A stretch of DNA of 64,000 nt, from assembly GCA_046327755.1 (NCBI GenBank), contig JAXLXW010000002.1, forward strand, positions 62,001 to 126,000, in the 5' to 3' direction. This document shows, one piece after another, positions 40,894-49,045 of the stretch. The position numbers were made by a program, and so were the translations under genes. The notes beneath the pieces were generated by a model. That model did not search any database, had not been told where the DNA came from, and saw only the letters and a list, made by a program, of their open reading frames with translations. Positions within the stretch are counted from its first letter, which is position 1, and each line of letters opens with the position of its first letter. The stretch comes from SCN-70-22 sp046327755 (lineage in GTDB: Bacteria; Gemmatimonadota; Gemmatimonadetes; Gemmatimonadales; Gemmatimonadaceae).

Positions 40894-43800
40894 TTTTCGA
40901 GCACCCATCCCGCAGCGCGCGGCGCGAGCCTCGCGGTCCTCGCCTGGCGCACGCGCCTCGCCCGCCCTCTTGCAGCTGGCGCCCTCGCGCTCGGCGCGCT
41001 CGCGGCCGCGGCGTGCGGCACCAGCGAAGGCGGAAACGCCACGGGATCGAATCCCCCTGACAATCCGAAGACTGGTACGCTCGCGGTCACCGTCGCTGGC
41101 ATTCCCGGCGGCACCAGCGCGGCCATCCAGCTCACCAACAGTGCCGGCTTCGCGCGCACCATCAGCGCGTCCGAGACCATCGCGGCGCTCGCCCCCGGGG
41201 CCTACGACCTCACGGCCAGCGACGTGACCGCCGGCTCCGATCGGTACGGCGCCACCCCGCACACCCAGGGCGTGACCATCACCGCCGGCGGCACTGCCAC
41301 GGCCAGCGTGGGATACGGGATCCTCACCGGATCGTTGGCCATCAGTGCGACTGGGCTCCCGACGGGGAGCGTCGCGAACGTGCAGGTCACCGGGCCGGAT
41401 AACTTCGCCCGCACCGTGGCCGCCGGGACGACGCTCGGCGGGCTTGCCCCCGGGGCCTACCGAGTCACCGCCCCGTCGGTCACCGTCGAGAATCACACGT
41501 ACGCACCGGTGGCCGCCACCCTCGACATTGCGGTCTCCGCCTCGACGGCGCCCGTCCCTGCCTCCGTCTCGTACCAGATCGCCTCGGCGGCGCTTCTGAT
41601 CGGGGCCACGGGTCTCCCGGGCGGTGCGGCCGCACAAGCCGTGGTCACCGGACCGAACGACTTCCGGAAGACGGTGAGCGCCGGCGAACTCCTGCCCAAC
41701 CTCGTGCCAGGGCCGTATGTCGTCACCGCCGCGCCGGTCACGGTGGGGATCGACGGCTATCGCGTGTCCGCTCCCGTGTCCATCACGCTCGTCGCGTCCA
41801 CCACGCCAGTGAGCGTCCCGCTCCCCTATGCACTCGCGACCGGCCGCCTCGCCCTCACGGTCGCTGGGTTGCCGCTTGGCAGCGCGGCGGCGGTCACCGT
41901 CACGGGACCGGGAGGCTTCTCCAAGGGAGTCACCGCCACCGACACGCTCGTCTCTCTTGCACCTGGCGACTACACCATCGCCGCCGCGTCCGTCGCCACG
42001 GCGTCGCTCACGTACGGCCCGTCGCCGGCGACTCAGGTCGTCAGCGTCGCCTCCGGGACCACACCGGTCGCTGCGTCCGTCACGTACGCCGTGACGACGG
42101 GGAGTCTCGTGGTCACGATCACCGGGCTCCCACAGTCGCTGGCCGCCAACGTGACGGTCACCGGACCGGCCAACTACTCGCAGGTCGTCGCCAACACGTC
42201 GACGCTCAGCAATCTCGCCCCGGGCACCTACACGCTCACAGCGGCGAGCGCCACCACAGGGTCGCACACGTACTCGCCCTCCCCTGCCTCGCGCAGCGTC
42301 ACGATCGTGGCAGGGCCGACACCGGCGACTGCAAGCTTTGCGTACGCACTCACCACCGGCGGCGTCCAGTTCACCGTCAACGGCCTTGCCGGCAACGTCC
42401 CCGCCGACATCACGCTGTCCGGACCGAACGGTTACACGCGCAACATCACCGGGTCCGTGTTGCTGCTCGGCCTCACGGCGGGGCCCTACACCGCCACTGC
42501 GCGCTCCGTCACGAGCGGCGCCTCCGCGTGGGCCCCCAACCCGGCGTCGCAGAGCATCAACGTCCCGGCCTCGACCAGCACCGTCGACGCATCCGTCACG
42601 TACGTGACCGCCATCGGCACCCTCATCGTGACGGTCAACGGCCTCCCGGGCGGCGTGAATGCCGCCGTGAACGTCACCGGCCCCGGCGGCTATTCGCGCG
42701 CCGTCACGGCGACGACCACCATCACCGGGTTGGCGCAGGGACTCTACAACGTCGCAGCGAGCAACGTGAGCAACGCCGGGACGACCTACACGCCCACCCC
42801 CGCCTCCGGAAACGTCTCCGTCGGAGGGGGTGTCACGTCGACGGCGACGGTGACCTATGCCGCCTCGGCCCCACCGCCCCCGCCGTCATCGCTCAACCTC
42901 GTGATCGACGGCATGCACGTGCAGCAGGTCGTGCAGACGTACGGCGGCACCGTCCCACTCGTCGCCGGGCGGGATGGGCTGCTCCGCGTCTTCGTGAAGG
43001 CCAACATGGCCAACACCGCCACGCCGACGGTGCGCGTCCGCCTCTACAGCGGCGCCACGCTCGCCAGCACGCTGACCATCGCGGCCCCCGGCAGCGCAGT
43101 CCCGCAGACAATCACCGAGGGGACGCTCGCTTCATCGTGGAACGTCACGATCCCGGCCGTGCTCATGCAGCCCGGGCTCAAGATCCTCGCCGATGTCGAC
43201 CCGACCAACACCGTCACCGAGTCGTCCGACAGCGACAACAGCTATCCCGTTTCCGGTACGGCCGGGGCGATGGACGTGCGCAGCGTCAGCACGCTGAACG
43301 TGCGCCTGGTCCCCGTGCTGCAGAGTGCCAACGGGTTGCAGGGCGGCGTGACCGTCGGCAATGCGAGCCAGTACACGGCCGACATGCTCGCGATGTACCC
43401 GATCGCCCAGGTCGACGCCGACGTGCGCGCGGCCTACACAACGGCAGCGCCGGCGCTCCAGAGTGGCGATGGCAACGGGGCGTGGGGACAGATCCTGAGC
43501 GAGATCAACGCGCTGCGAACGGCCGATGGGAGTGCGCGCTTCTACTACGGGGTGGTGAAGGTCAGCTACCCCGGCGGCATCGCCGGTCTCGGCTACGTGC
43601 CGGGGCGCGCCGCCATCGGATGGGACTACTTGCCGTCAGGAGCAAACGTCCTGGCGCACGAAGTGGGGCACAATCTCGGGCGCTTCCACGCCCCCGGCTG
43701 CAACGCGGGAGGACCCGACGCCAGCTATCCGAAGTTGACGGGGAGGATTGAAGGGTACGGCTACAAGCTCGCCACGAACACGCTCAAGGACACCGCGACG

Positions 43801-44487
43801 AACTACGACATCATGAGTTACTGCGGTCCGTCGTGGATCAGCGCCTACACCTACACGGCGATGCTCAACTACCGCACCGCCAACCCCTTCATCGCCGCCG
43901 CCTCGGCGATGAGCGGTTCCTACGCCCGGCGCGGGCTCCTCGTCTGGGGACGCATCCAGAATGGGCAGGTCATCCTCGAGCCCACCTACGAGGTCGATGC
44001 TCCGCCCTCGCTCCCGAGCCAGGGCGGGCGGCATCGCCTGCAGGGCTTCGGGCCGCTCGGCCAGACGCTCTTCGACTTCACCTTTGACGGCGAGCAGGTC
44101 GCCGATCACCCCGCCGGAAGCGCCGAACACTTCGCCTTCGTCGTTCCCATGGGGATGATGGGAGGGGCGCAACCGAGCCGCGTGCGTGTCACCGCTGCTG
44201 GGCGCCAGGCCGAGTACCTCTCGTCCGCCTCCGCCCCAGCGTCCGCCGCAGCGCCGGTGGTGCAGCGCCTCAACCCGCGCGCCGTGCGCCTCCAGTGGAA
44301 CGGTGCCGAGGCGAGAGGGGTCCTCGTGCGTCACCCGCGCACCGGGGAGATCCTGGCCTTCGCCCGCGGCGGTGACGCGGTCGTCTACACCACGGAGGGA
44401 GCGCTCGACCTCACCCTGTCCGACGGTGTACGCAGCGCACGGCAGCGCGTGACGGTGGGGGCACCGGGGGCGACGCCGCAGCGATAG
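40888..44487 (+). CDS. repeat-containing lipoprotein with C-terminal zincin metalloprotease
   Basis: This is a 1,199-residue exported lipoprotein (lipobox AAAAC, Cys near residue 36: GALAAAACGTSEGG). Residues about 50-655 are seven tandem repeats of about 85 residues, each with G-x-L-x-(V/I)-x-(V/A)-x-G-(L/I)-P-x-G and a later (L/I)-x-P-G-x-Y-x-(V/L)-(T/A)-A (Ig-like or carboxypeptidase-like fold). The C-terminal part has HEVGHNLGRFH near 924 (H-E-x-x-H-x-x-x-x-x-H zinc site) and a Met-turn YDIMSYCG near 973, as in metzincins. It is likely cell-surface, possibly adhesive. Only one start codon (40888) is available and it lies in a hairpin. Confidence 0.85.
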   Translation: MRFSSTHPAARGASLAVLAWRTRLARPLAAGALALGALAAAACGTSEGGNATGSNPPDNPKTGTLAVTVAGIPGGTSAAIQLTNSAGFARTISASETIAALAPGAYDLTASDVTAGSDRYGATPHTQGVTITAGGTATASVGYGILTGSLAISATGLPTGSVANVQVTGPDNFARTVAAGTTLGGLAPGAYRVTAPSVTVENHTYAPVAATLDIAVSASTAPVPASVSYQIASAALLIGATGLPGGAAAQAVVTGPNDFRKTVSAGELLPNLVPGPYVVTAAPVTVGIDGYRVSAPVSITLVASTTPVSVPLPYALATGRLALTVAGLPLGSAAAVTVTGPGGFSKGVTATDTLVSLAPGDYTIAAASVATASLTYGPSPATQVVSVASGTTPVAASVTYAVTTGSLVVTITGLPQSLAANVTVTGPANYSQVVANTSTLSNLAPGTYTLTAASATTGSHTYSPSPASRSVTIVAGPTPATASFAYALTTGGVQFTVNGLAGNVPADITLSGPNGYTRNITGSVLLLGLTAGPYTATARSVTSGASAWAPNPASQSINVPASTSTVDASVTYVTAIGTLIVTVNGLPGGVNAAVNVTGPGGYSRAVTATTTITGLAQGLYNVAASNVSNAGTTYTPTPASGNVSVGGGVTSTATVTYAASAPPPPPSSLNLVIDGMHVQQVVQTYGGTVPLVAGRDGLLRVFVKANMANTATPTVRVRLYSGATLASTLTIAAPGSAVPQTITEGTLASSWNVTIPAVLMQPGLKILADVDPTNTVTESSDSDNSYPVSGTAGAMDVRSVSTLNVRLVPVLQSANGLQGGVTVGNASQYTADMLAMYPIAQVDADVRAAYTTAAPALQSGDGNGAWGQILSEINALRTADGSARFYYGVVKVSYPGGIAGLGYVPGRAAIGWDYLPSGANVLAHEVGHNLGRFHAPGCNAGGPDASYPKLTGRIEGYGYKLATNTLKDTATNYDIMSYCGPSWISAYTYTAMLNYRTANPFIAAASAMSGSYARRGLLVWGRIQNGQVILEPTYEVDAPPSLPSQGGRHRLQGFGPLGQTLFDFTFDGEQVADHPAGSAEHFAFVVPMGMMGGAQPSRVRVTAAGRQAEYLSSASAPASAAAPVVQRLNPRAVRLQWNGAEARGVLVRHPRTGEILAFARGGDAVVYTTEGALDLTLSDGVRSARQRVTVGAPGATPQR

Positions 44488-44519
44488 GCGTCGCCCTGCG
44501 CGCCCCTGCCGCAGTGGGG

Positions 44520-44525
44520 TAGATT
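44520..44525 (+). promoter_or_regulatory. candidate -10 box (TAGATT) for lpdA
   Basis: TAGATT lies 53 nt before the lpdA start. It has the same form as the boxes before gcvH, the LipM-type gene and the ABC operon. A small CTCGCC/GGCGAG stem follows in the leader (about 44536-44552). No -35 consensus was found. Confidence 0.4.
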
Positions 44526-44577
44526 ACGGGGCATCTCGCCCTGCTGGCGAGCGCTTTCACGTCAACACCGACTCGTC

Positions 44578-46002
44578 ATGGCCTCGTACGACGTCATCTT
44601 CCTCGGCGGCGGCCCCGCCGGATATGTCGGCGCCATCCGTTGCGCCCAGCTCGGACTCACCACCGCCGTCGTCGAGCGTGAAGGGCTCGGCGGCACCTGC
44701 GTCCTCTGGGGGTGCATCCCGGCCAAGGCGCTGCTGGAGAGCGCCTCGCTCGCCAACAAAGTGCGGCACGCCGGAGATTTCGGGGTAAAGATCGGCGGGG
44801 AGATCGGCTTCGACTACAACGTCGCCATGAAGCGCTCGCGCGGCGTGTCGAACCAGAACTCGAAGGGGGTGGAGTTCCTCTTCAAGAAGAACAAGGTCAC
44901 CTGGATCCGGGGGACCGGGAAGCTCGTGAAGGCGAGCGCCGGGGCCGCCGCCACGCTCAGCGTGACGAGTGCCGACGGCAAGGAAGAGAAGCACGACGCG
45001 AAGAAGGCGCTCGTCGTCGCCACCGGCTCTCGCGTGCGCGGCCTCCCGCAGATCGGGCTCGAGCTCAACAAGACGACGGTCATCTCCTCGGACGAGGCGC
45101 TCATCCTCGAGCAGGCCCCGAAGTCGATCGCCATCGTCGGCGCCGGCGCCATCGGCTGCGAGTTCGCCGACGTCTTCAACGCCTTCGGGAGCGAGGTGCA
45201 CCTCCTCGAGGTGCTCCCGACGATCCTCCCGCTCGAGGACGCCGACTGCTCCGCCGAACTGCAGCGCGCCTTCAAGAAGCGGAAGATCAACGTCACGACC
45301 GGCGCGAAGATCTCCAACGTGAAGGTCGGCAAGTCGAACGTGTCGTTGTCCGTCGAGGCCGGCGGTGCCAAGCAGGAACTCACGGTCGACCAGGTCCTCG
45401 TCGCGGCCGGACGCGCGCCGAACGTCGAGAACATCGGGCTCAAGGAGCTCGGAGTGCAGCTGACGGATCGCGGCTTCATCAAGGTCGACACCAAGACGTA
45501 CCAGACCTCGGTGAAGGGGATCTACGCCATCGGCGACGTCATCGGCGCGCCGATGCTCGCCCACAAGGGGTCGCGCGAGGGACACATTCTCGCCGAGCTC
45601 CTCGCCGGGCAGCACGCGCACCCGCTCAACTACGGCAACATCCCCAACGCCACCTACTGCCACCCGGAAGTGGCCTCCATCGGCCTCACCGAGCAGCAGT
45701 GCAAGGACAAGAAGCTCGACTACAAGGTGGGCAAGTTCCCCTTCTCGGCCAACGGGCGCGCGCGCACGTCGGGCGAGACGGAGGGCTTCGTCAAGATCAT
45801 CCGCGATGCCAAGTACGGGGAGATCCTCGGGGCGCACATCGTCGGGGCCCACGCCACCGAGATGATCCACGAGCTCGCCGTCGCCCGCGAGAACGAGTAC
45901 ACCGTCGAGGAGATCGACCTGGCGATCCATGCCCACCCGACGCTGTCGGAGGCGGTGGCCGAGGCAGCGCTCGATTCGTTAGGCAAGATGATACATGCCT
46001 GA
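44578..46002 (+). CDS. lpdA: dihydrolipoyl dehydrogenase (E3)
   Basis: This 474-residue flavoprotein re-oxidises the dihydrolipoyl groups of PDH and glycine cleavage. It has an N-terminal FAD site DVIFLGGGPAGYVGAIRCAQ near residue 4 and the redox-active disulfide GGTCVLWGCIPAKALLE near 40 (common form is GGTCLNVGCIPSK; Cys spacing kept). The NAD-binding motif is IAIVGAGAIGCEFADVF near 182 and the C-terminal catalytic segment is AHPTLSEAVAEAALDS near 455 (His/Glu). The stop overlaps the lipB open frame. No abnormal residue except the disulfide neighbourhood. Confidence 0.97.
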   Translation: MASYDVIFLGGGPAGYVGAIRCAQLGLTTAVVEREGLGGTCVLWGCIPAKALLESASLANKVRHAGDFGVKIGGEIGFDYNVAMKRSRGVSNQNSKGVEFLFKKNKVTWIRGTGKLVKASAGAAATLSVTSADGKEEKHDAKKALVVATGSRVRGLPQIGLELNKTTVISSDEALILEQAPKSIAIVGAGAIGCEFADVFNAFGSEVHLLEVLPTILPLEDADCSAELQRAFKKRKINVTTGAKISNVKVGKSNVSLSVEAGGAKQELTVDQVLVAAGRAPNVENIGLKELGVQLTDRGFIKVDTKTYQTSVKGIYAIGDVIGAPMLAHKGSREGHILAELLAGQHAHPLNYGNIPNATYCHPEVASIGLTEQQCKDKKLDYKVGKFPFSANGRARTSGETEGFVKIIRDAKYGEILGAHIVGAHATEMIHELAVARENEYTVEEIDLAIHAHPTLSEAVAEAALDSLGKMIHA

Positions 46003-46891
46003 GGAGAGAAGACGAGAGGACGAGAAGACGGGAAGACGAGAGGGGCGCGCGGAGCGCGCCCCTTCTTCGTTGCGGGAGTCGACGGACGCCACGCCAACGC
46101 CATCCCCCATCCGCGAGCCGCAACGCGGCGAGCACTCCCATCTCCCATCCCCCGTCCCCCCTCCGCTCCTCGTCGTCGACGCCGGCCACGTGCCGTACGC
46201 GGAGGCGCTCGACCTGCAGCGTGCCGTTGCCCGCGCCCGTATCGCCGGCGCACTGGCGGACGACGTCCTCCTCCTCGTCGAGCACCCGCCGGTCATCACG
46301 CTCGGGCGCTCGTCCAAGGACGGGCACCTCGTAGCCTCCGATGCGCTCCTCGCCGCCCGGGGCGTCGAGCGCTTCGAGGTGGACCGCGGCGGTGACGTGA
46401 CCTTCCACGGACCGGGACAGCTCGTCGGCTATCCGATCCTCGACCTCAAGCAGCACCGGCAGGACCTGCACTGGTACCTGCGGCAGGTGGAGGAGATGCT
46501 CATCGTGGCGCTGCGCTCCTTTGGCATCGAGGGCGGCCGGAGCCCCGGCTACACCGGCGTTTGGGTCGGCGACCGGAAGATTGCGTCTATCGGGGTGCAC
46601 GCGCGCGACTGGGTCACCTGGCACGGCTTCGCCCTCAACGTCACGACCGACCTGTCGTACTTCGACCTCATCGTTCCCTGCGGCATCCCCAACGTGGTGA
46701 TGACGTCCGTGGAGCGCGAGCAGCGCGCCCACGCAGGACTCGTTGGGGATGCCGACGCGCCGGCCACGCTGCTGGCACGCGTCGCAAGCGCCGTCGCCAC
46801 GAGCATGGGAGAGGTCTTCACGCGGACGGTCGTTCGGCACCCCTTGGAGGCGCTCCTGCCGTCTCTACGCGCGCTGGAACCATCCGTCTGA
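45995..46891 (+). CDS. lipB: octanoyl-ACP:protein octanoyltransferase with repeat-derived N-terminal extension
   Basis: This LipB transfers octanoate from ACP to lipoyl domains. The core starts at about residue 57: VDAGHVPYAEALDLQRAV. It has EHPPVITLGRSS near 95, the signature DRGGDVTFHGPGQLVGYPI near 130, KIASIGVHARDWVTWHG with the catalytic Lys near 193, and VPCGIPN with the Cys near 226. In this frame the only start before the core is ATG 45995, overlapping the lpdA stop; it would give a 56-residue basic, low-complexity leader encoded by the dispersed GACGAGAA repeat. GTG 46190 would truncate the first strand. The true start is therefore uncertain. Confidence 0.9.
   Translation: MPEERRREDEKTGRREGRAERAPSSLRESTDATPTPSPIREPQRGEHSHLPSPVPPPLLVVDAGHVPYAEALDLQRAVARARIAGALADDVLLLVEHPPVITLGRSSKDGHLVASDALLAARGVERFEVDRGGDVTFHGPGQLVGYPILDLKQHRQDLHWYLRQVEEMLIVALRSFGIEGGRSPGYTGVWVGDRKIASIGVHARDWVTWHGFALNVTTDLSYFDLIVPCGIPNVVMTSVEREQRAHAGLVGDADAPATLLARVASAVATSMGEVFTRTVVRHPLEALLPSLRALEPSV
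46001..46164 (+). repeat. GACGAGAA array, hairpin and CCCATCTCC array at the lpdA/lipB junction
   Basis: A purine array 46001-46045 (GACGAGA/GACGGGA units), then a perfect small stem of GGGGCGCGC around GGAG near 46042-46065, then a pyrimidine array 46134-46164 (CCCATCTCC/CCCGTCC). All three are within the open frame of lipB and upstream of its conserved core. Confidence 0.75.
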
Positions 46892-47079
46892 GACGCCCGA
46901 GTCCGTGGCTCCGCGGCGCCCTGTCCAGCGCGCCGCGCCACAGCACCCGCTCTCCCCCACGGAATGCCCCGGGAGTGAACTTCCGCGAGGGGTGGGGTAT
47001 GTGGTTCAGCACGAGTAGATTTCGCGACCGGCATCGCTACCACGCCGTTCAACGACCCGCCGCACTCTTCAGACCACCC

Positions 47080-47478
47080 ATGCGCGTTTCTGCATCGCGC
47101 CGCGTCGCCACCTTTGCGACTGCCGCGCTCGTCGTTCTCTTCGCCTCCGCCTGCACCGATAGTCGCGTGCGCGAGCTCACGCTCGGCATCAGCAAGGACT
47201 CGGTCCTCAAGATCATCGGCGAGGGCGCCCCGGCCGGCGACTCGCTCCCCAACGTCTACAAGCGCGTCCAGTACTTCGTGGACAGCAAGTTCTTCGACAT
47301 CTTCCTCTTCGACCCGCAGAACCGGAAGGTTTGGAAGGAGCCCAACGTCCTCGACAAGGAGCTGACGCCGATCGTCGTCGTCCAGGACAAGCTCGAGGGG
47401 ACGGGGTGGGGATACGCCGACGAACTCGCGACGAAGTACAAGTTCCAGATTCGCTCGACCAAGGCCGCAACCAAGTAG
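47080..47478 (+). CDS. small lipoprotein, SmpA/BamE-like
   Basis: This 132-residue lipoprotein has the lipobox LFASAC near residue 22 (signal MRVSASRRVATFATAALVVLFASAC). A motif RELTLGISKDSVLKIIGEG near 32 looks like the start of SmpA/OmlA proteins (x-G-x-s-k-x-x-V-x-x-x-x-G). The tail (VQYFVDSKFFDIFLFDPQNRKVW) continues that pattern loosely. It could be a BamE-type accessory of the outer-membrane protein assembly machine, but similarity is weak. A TAGATT box at 47016-47021 lies 58 nt upstream. The longer open frame (46561) is discarded because the signal peptide begins at 47080. Confidence 0.6.
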   Translation: MRVSASRRVATFATAALVVLFASACTDSRVRELTLGISKDSVLKIIGEGAPAGDSLPNVYKRVQYFVDSKFFDIFLFDPQNRKVWKEPNVLDKELTPIVVVQDKLEGTGWGYADELATKYKFQIRSTKAATK

Positions 47479-47544
47479 ACCATCGTCTCTTCAGGGCGGC
47501 GCCTCGCGGCGAGACCGTCCGGCGAAGGCCACACGCCCCATACG

Positions 47545-47581
47545 AAACGCCCGGTTCCGACGCTGTCGGGACCGGGCGTTT
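47545..47581. terminator. terminator after SmpA-like gene
   Basis: A 17-bp stem (47545-47561 with 47565-47581, one G-T mismatch) and a GCT loop, followed by GCGTTTT. It lies between the SmpA-like gene (+) and the lipoprotein on the opposite strand. Confidence 0.8.
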
Positions 47582-47640
47582 GCGTTTTGGTCGTCACGAA
47601 ACGGCTCGATCCCGCGTCGTGCGATCGTTCGCGGAGTCGC

Positions 47641-48834
47641 CTACTTCGAGAACCCAAGCTTGAGCCAGCGAAGCTCCCACGGCTCACCCTCGGTCGGGCG
47701 ATGAACCAGGAGCGAATCGCCAGCGAAGAGGAGCACGTGCGTGCGCCCGGGCAGGACGAATCGATGCGTCGGGCGCCCGCTGTGCTCCGTCACGATGTAG
47801 TCCACGCTATCACGAGAGGGCGTCGCAGCCCCTGCCAGTAGGAGTCTCCCCTTCGGCTCAAGGATGATCCCTCCAAGCACGGGATGCCGCTTCGGCGTGC
47901 GCGCCTGCATCGAGTCGAGTTCCCCGGGCTTGAGCGTCCCTTCCGGTGACTTGCGTGAGATCTCGTCGCGTCGACGCGTGATGTCCTGATCCGTGACCTC
48001 GACCCCGGCACGATCGCTGGAGAGGGTCCATTCGACCTTGCCGTCGAAGCTCCGCCGTTGCACGAGGAAGCTGTCGGCGGGCGTCCAGACGATGCTCTGG
48101 TCGGCATCGATCGCGTAGCGCGGCATGGCCGGGAAGAGCGGCATCGCCTCCAGCGCATCCCGCCCCTTCAAGCGAAGCCACGGGAGGGAGAGGTCCAGCA
48201 CCTTGGTCCCGCCGAGCTCAGTCTGCGATCGAAGGATGCGCACCCGGAGATGCGCGACTCCGCTGTCGCCGTCCGCACCAATGGACTGGAGAACGGGCGT
48301 CGAGCCAGCGAAGCCGGGCGCCGCGTTCTCGTCCGGGCGAGGGATATTGTCCTCGCGATCGAACGTCTGGTCTTCCTTGTAGCGCACCAGCTTCGTGCGC
48401 TGCATGTCGACGATCGCCAGCCGCCCCTCGAGCATGCCGACAGCGGTGGCGTACGTGTACTGCCCGGCCTTGTCACCAAAGCTCCCCACGACCTTTCCCG
48501 TGGGATTCTCCTTGTCGAGCAGCATGACCGGGCGCCCGGGCTCCCAGACGACGACGCGCTCCGGGGTAAGCCAGTTGGCAACGGCACCTCGCAGCGGGCA
48601 GGCGTCGCCCCCGAGCGCCGTACACACGAGCATCCCGTCCGACACGCTCACCGTCGGAAGCGCCCCGAGGGCCGAGTCACTCACGACCTGAACGGACGTC
48701 CCGTTGGCGCCGCCCTCCCGGCGGCACGCCGCGAACGTCAGGATGGAACCGAGGAGCAGGAGCTTCGCCGCGGCGACGCGTCGGGGGCGCGCGCCGGTAT
48801 GTGATGTCACGGTCAGTGTCACGGTGTGGTTCAT
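47641..48834 (-). CDS. lipoprotein of unknown function
   Basis: This 397-residue lipoprotein has the signal AAAKLLLLGSILTFAAC with the lipobox Cys near residue 37. The mature part is rich in beta strands with repeated W/V-P and D-x-D motifs (LVCTALGGDACPLRGAV, VVWEPGRPVMLLDKENP, GQYTYATAVGMLEGRLAIVDMQ, DADQSIVWTPADSFLV). This fits a beta-propeller, but no family was recognised. The start MNHTVTLT (ATG 48834) has GAGG 8 nt upstream on the minus strand; the longer frame is less likely. Function unknown. Confidence 0.75.
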   Translation of the reverse strand: MNHTVTLTVTSHTGARPRRVAAAKLLLLGSILTFAACRREGGANGTSVQVVSDSALGALPTVSVSDGMLVCTALGGDACPLRGAVANWLTPERVVVWEPGRPVMLLDKENPTGKVVGSFGDKAGQYTYATAVGMLEGRLAIVDMQRTKLVRYKEDQTFDREDNIPRPDENAAPGFAGSTPVLQSIGADGDSGVAHLRVRILRSQTELGGTKVLDLSLPWLRLKGRDALEAMPLFPAMPRYAIDADQSIVWTPADSFLVQRRSFDGKVEWTLSSDRAGVEVTDQDITRRRDEISRKSPEGTLKPGELDSMQARTPKRHPVLGGIILEPKGRLLLAGAATPSRDSVDYIVTEHSGRPTHRFVLPGRTHVLLFAGDSLLVHRPTEGEPWELRWLKLGFSK

Positions 48835-48978
48835 GGAAACCTCGTGGTACATGGGTCAGCGCGACGATCACGCATCACGCGCTCGCGTCAACGCGCCCGG
48901 AATGCTGATGCATCGATTGGTGGGGGTCAAGCGCCGTACGCCACTCGTTAGGATGCGCCGTCGATGCAACCTGACTGA

Positions 48979-49017
48979 AAAACCAAACGGCCCCGCTTTC
49001 GCGGGGCCGCTGGTTTT
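48979..49017 (-). terminator. terminator of the BIG2 lipoprotein gene
   Basis: AAAACCA and CGGCCCCGC pair with GCGGGGCCG and TGGTTTT (48979-48996 and 49001-49017) around TTTC. On the minus strand the hairpin ends in a T-rich run, a standard rho-independent terminator for the gene ending at 49046. Confidence 0.85.
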
Positions 49018-49045
49018 CAGAGAGCTACCGTGAGCCTTGGAAGGC

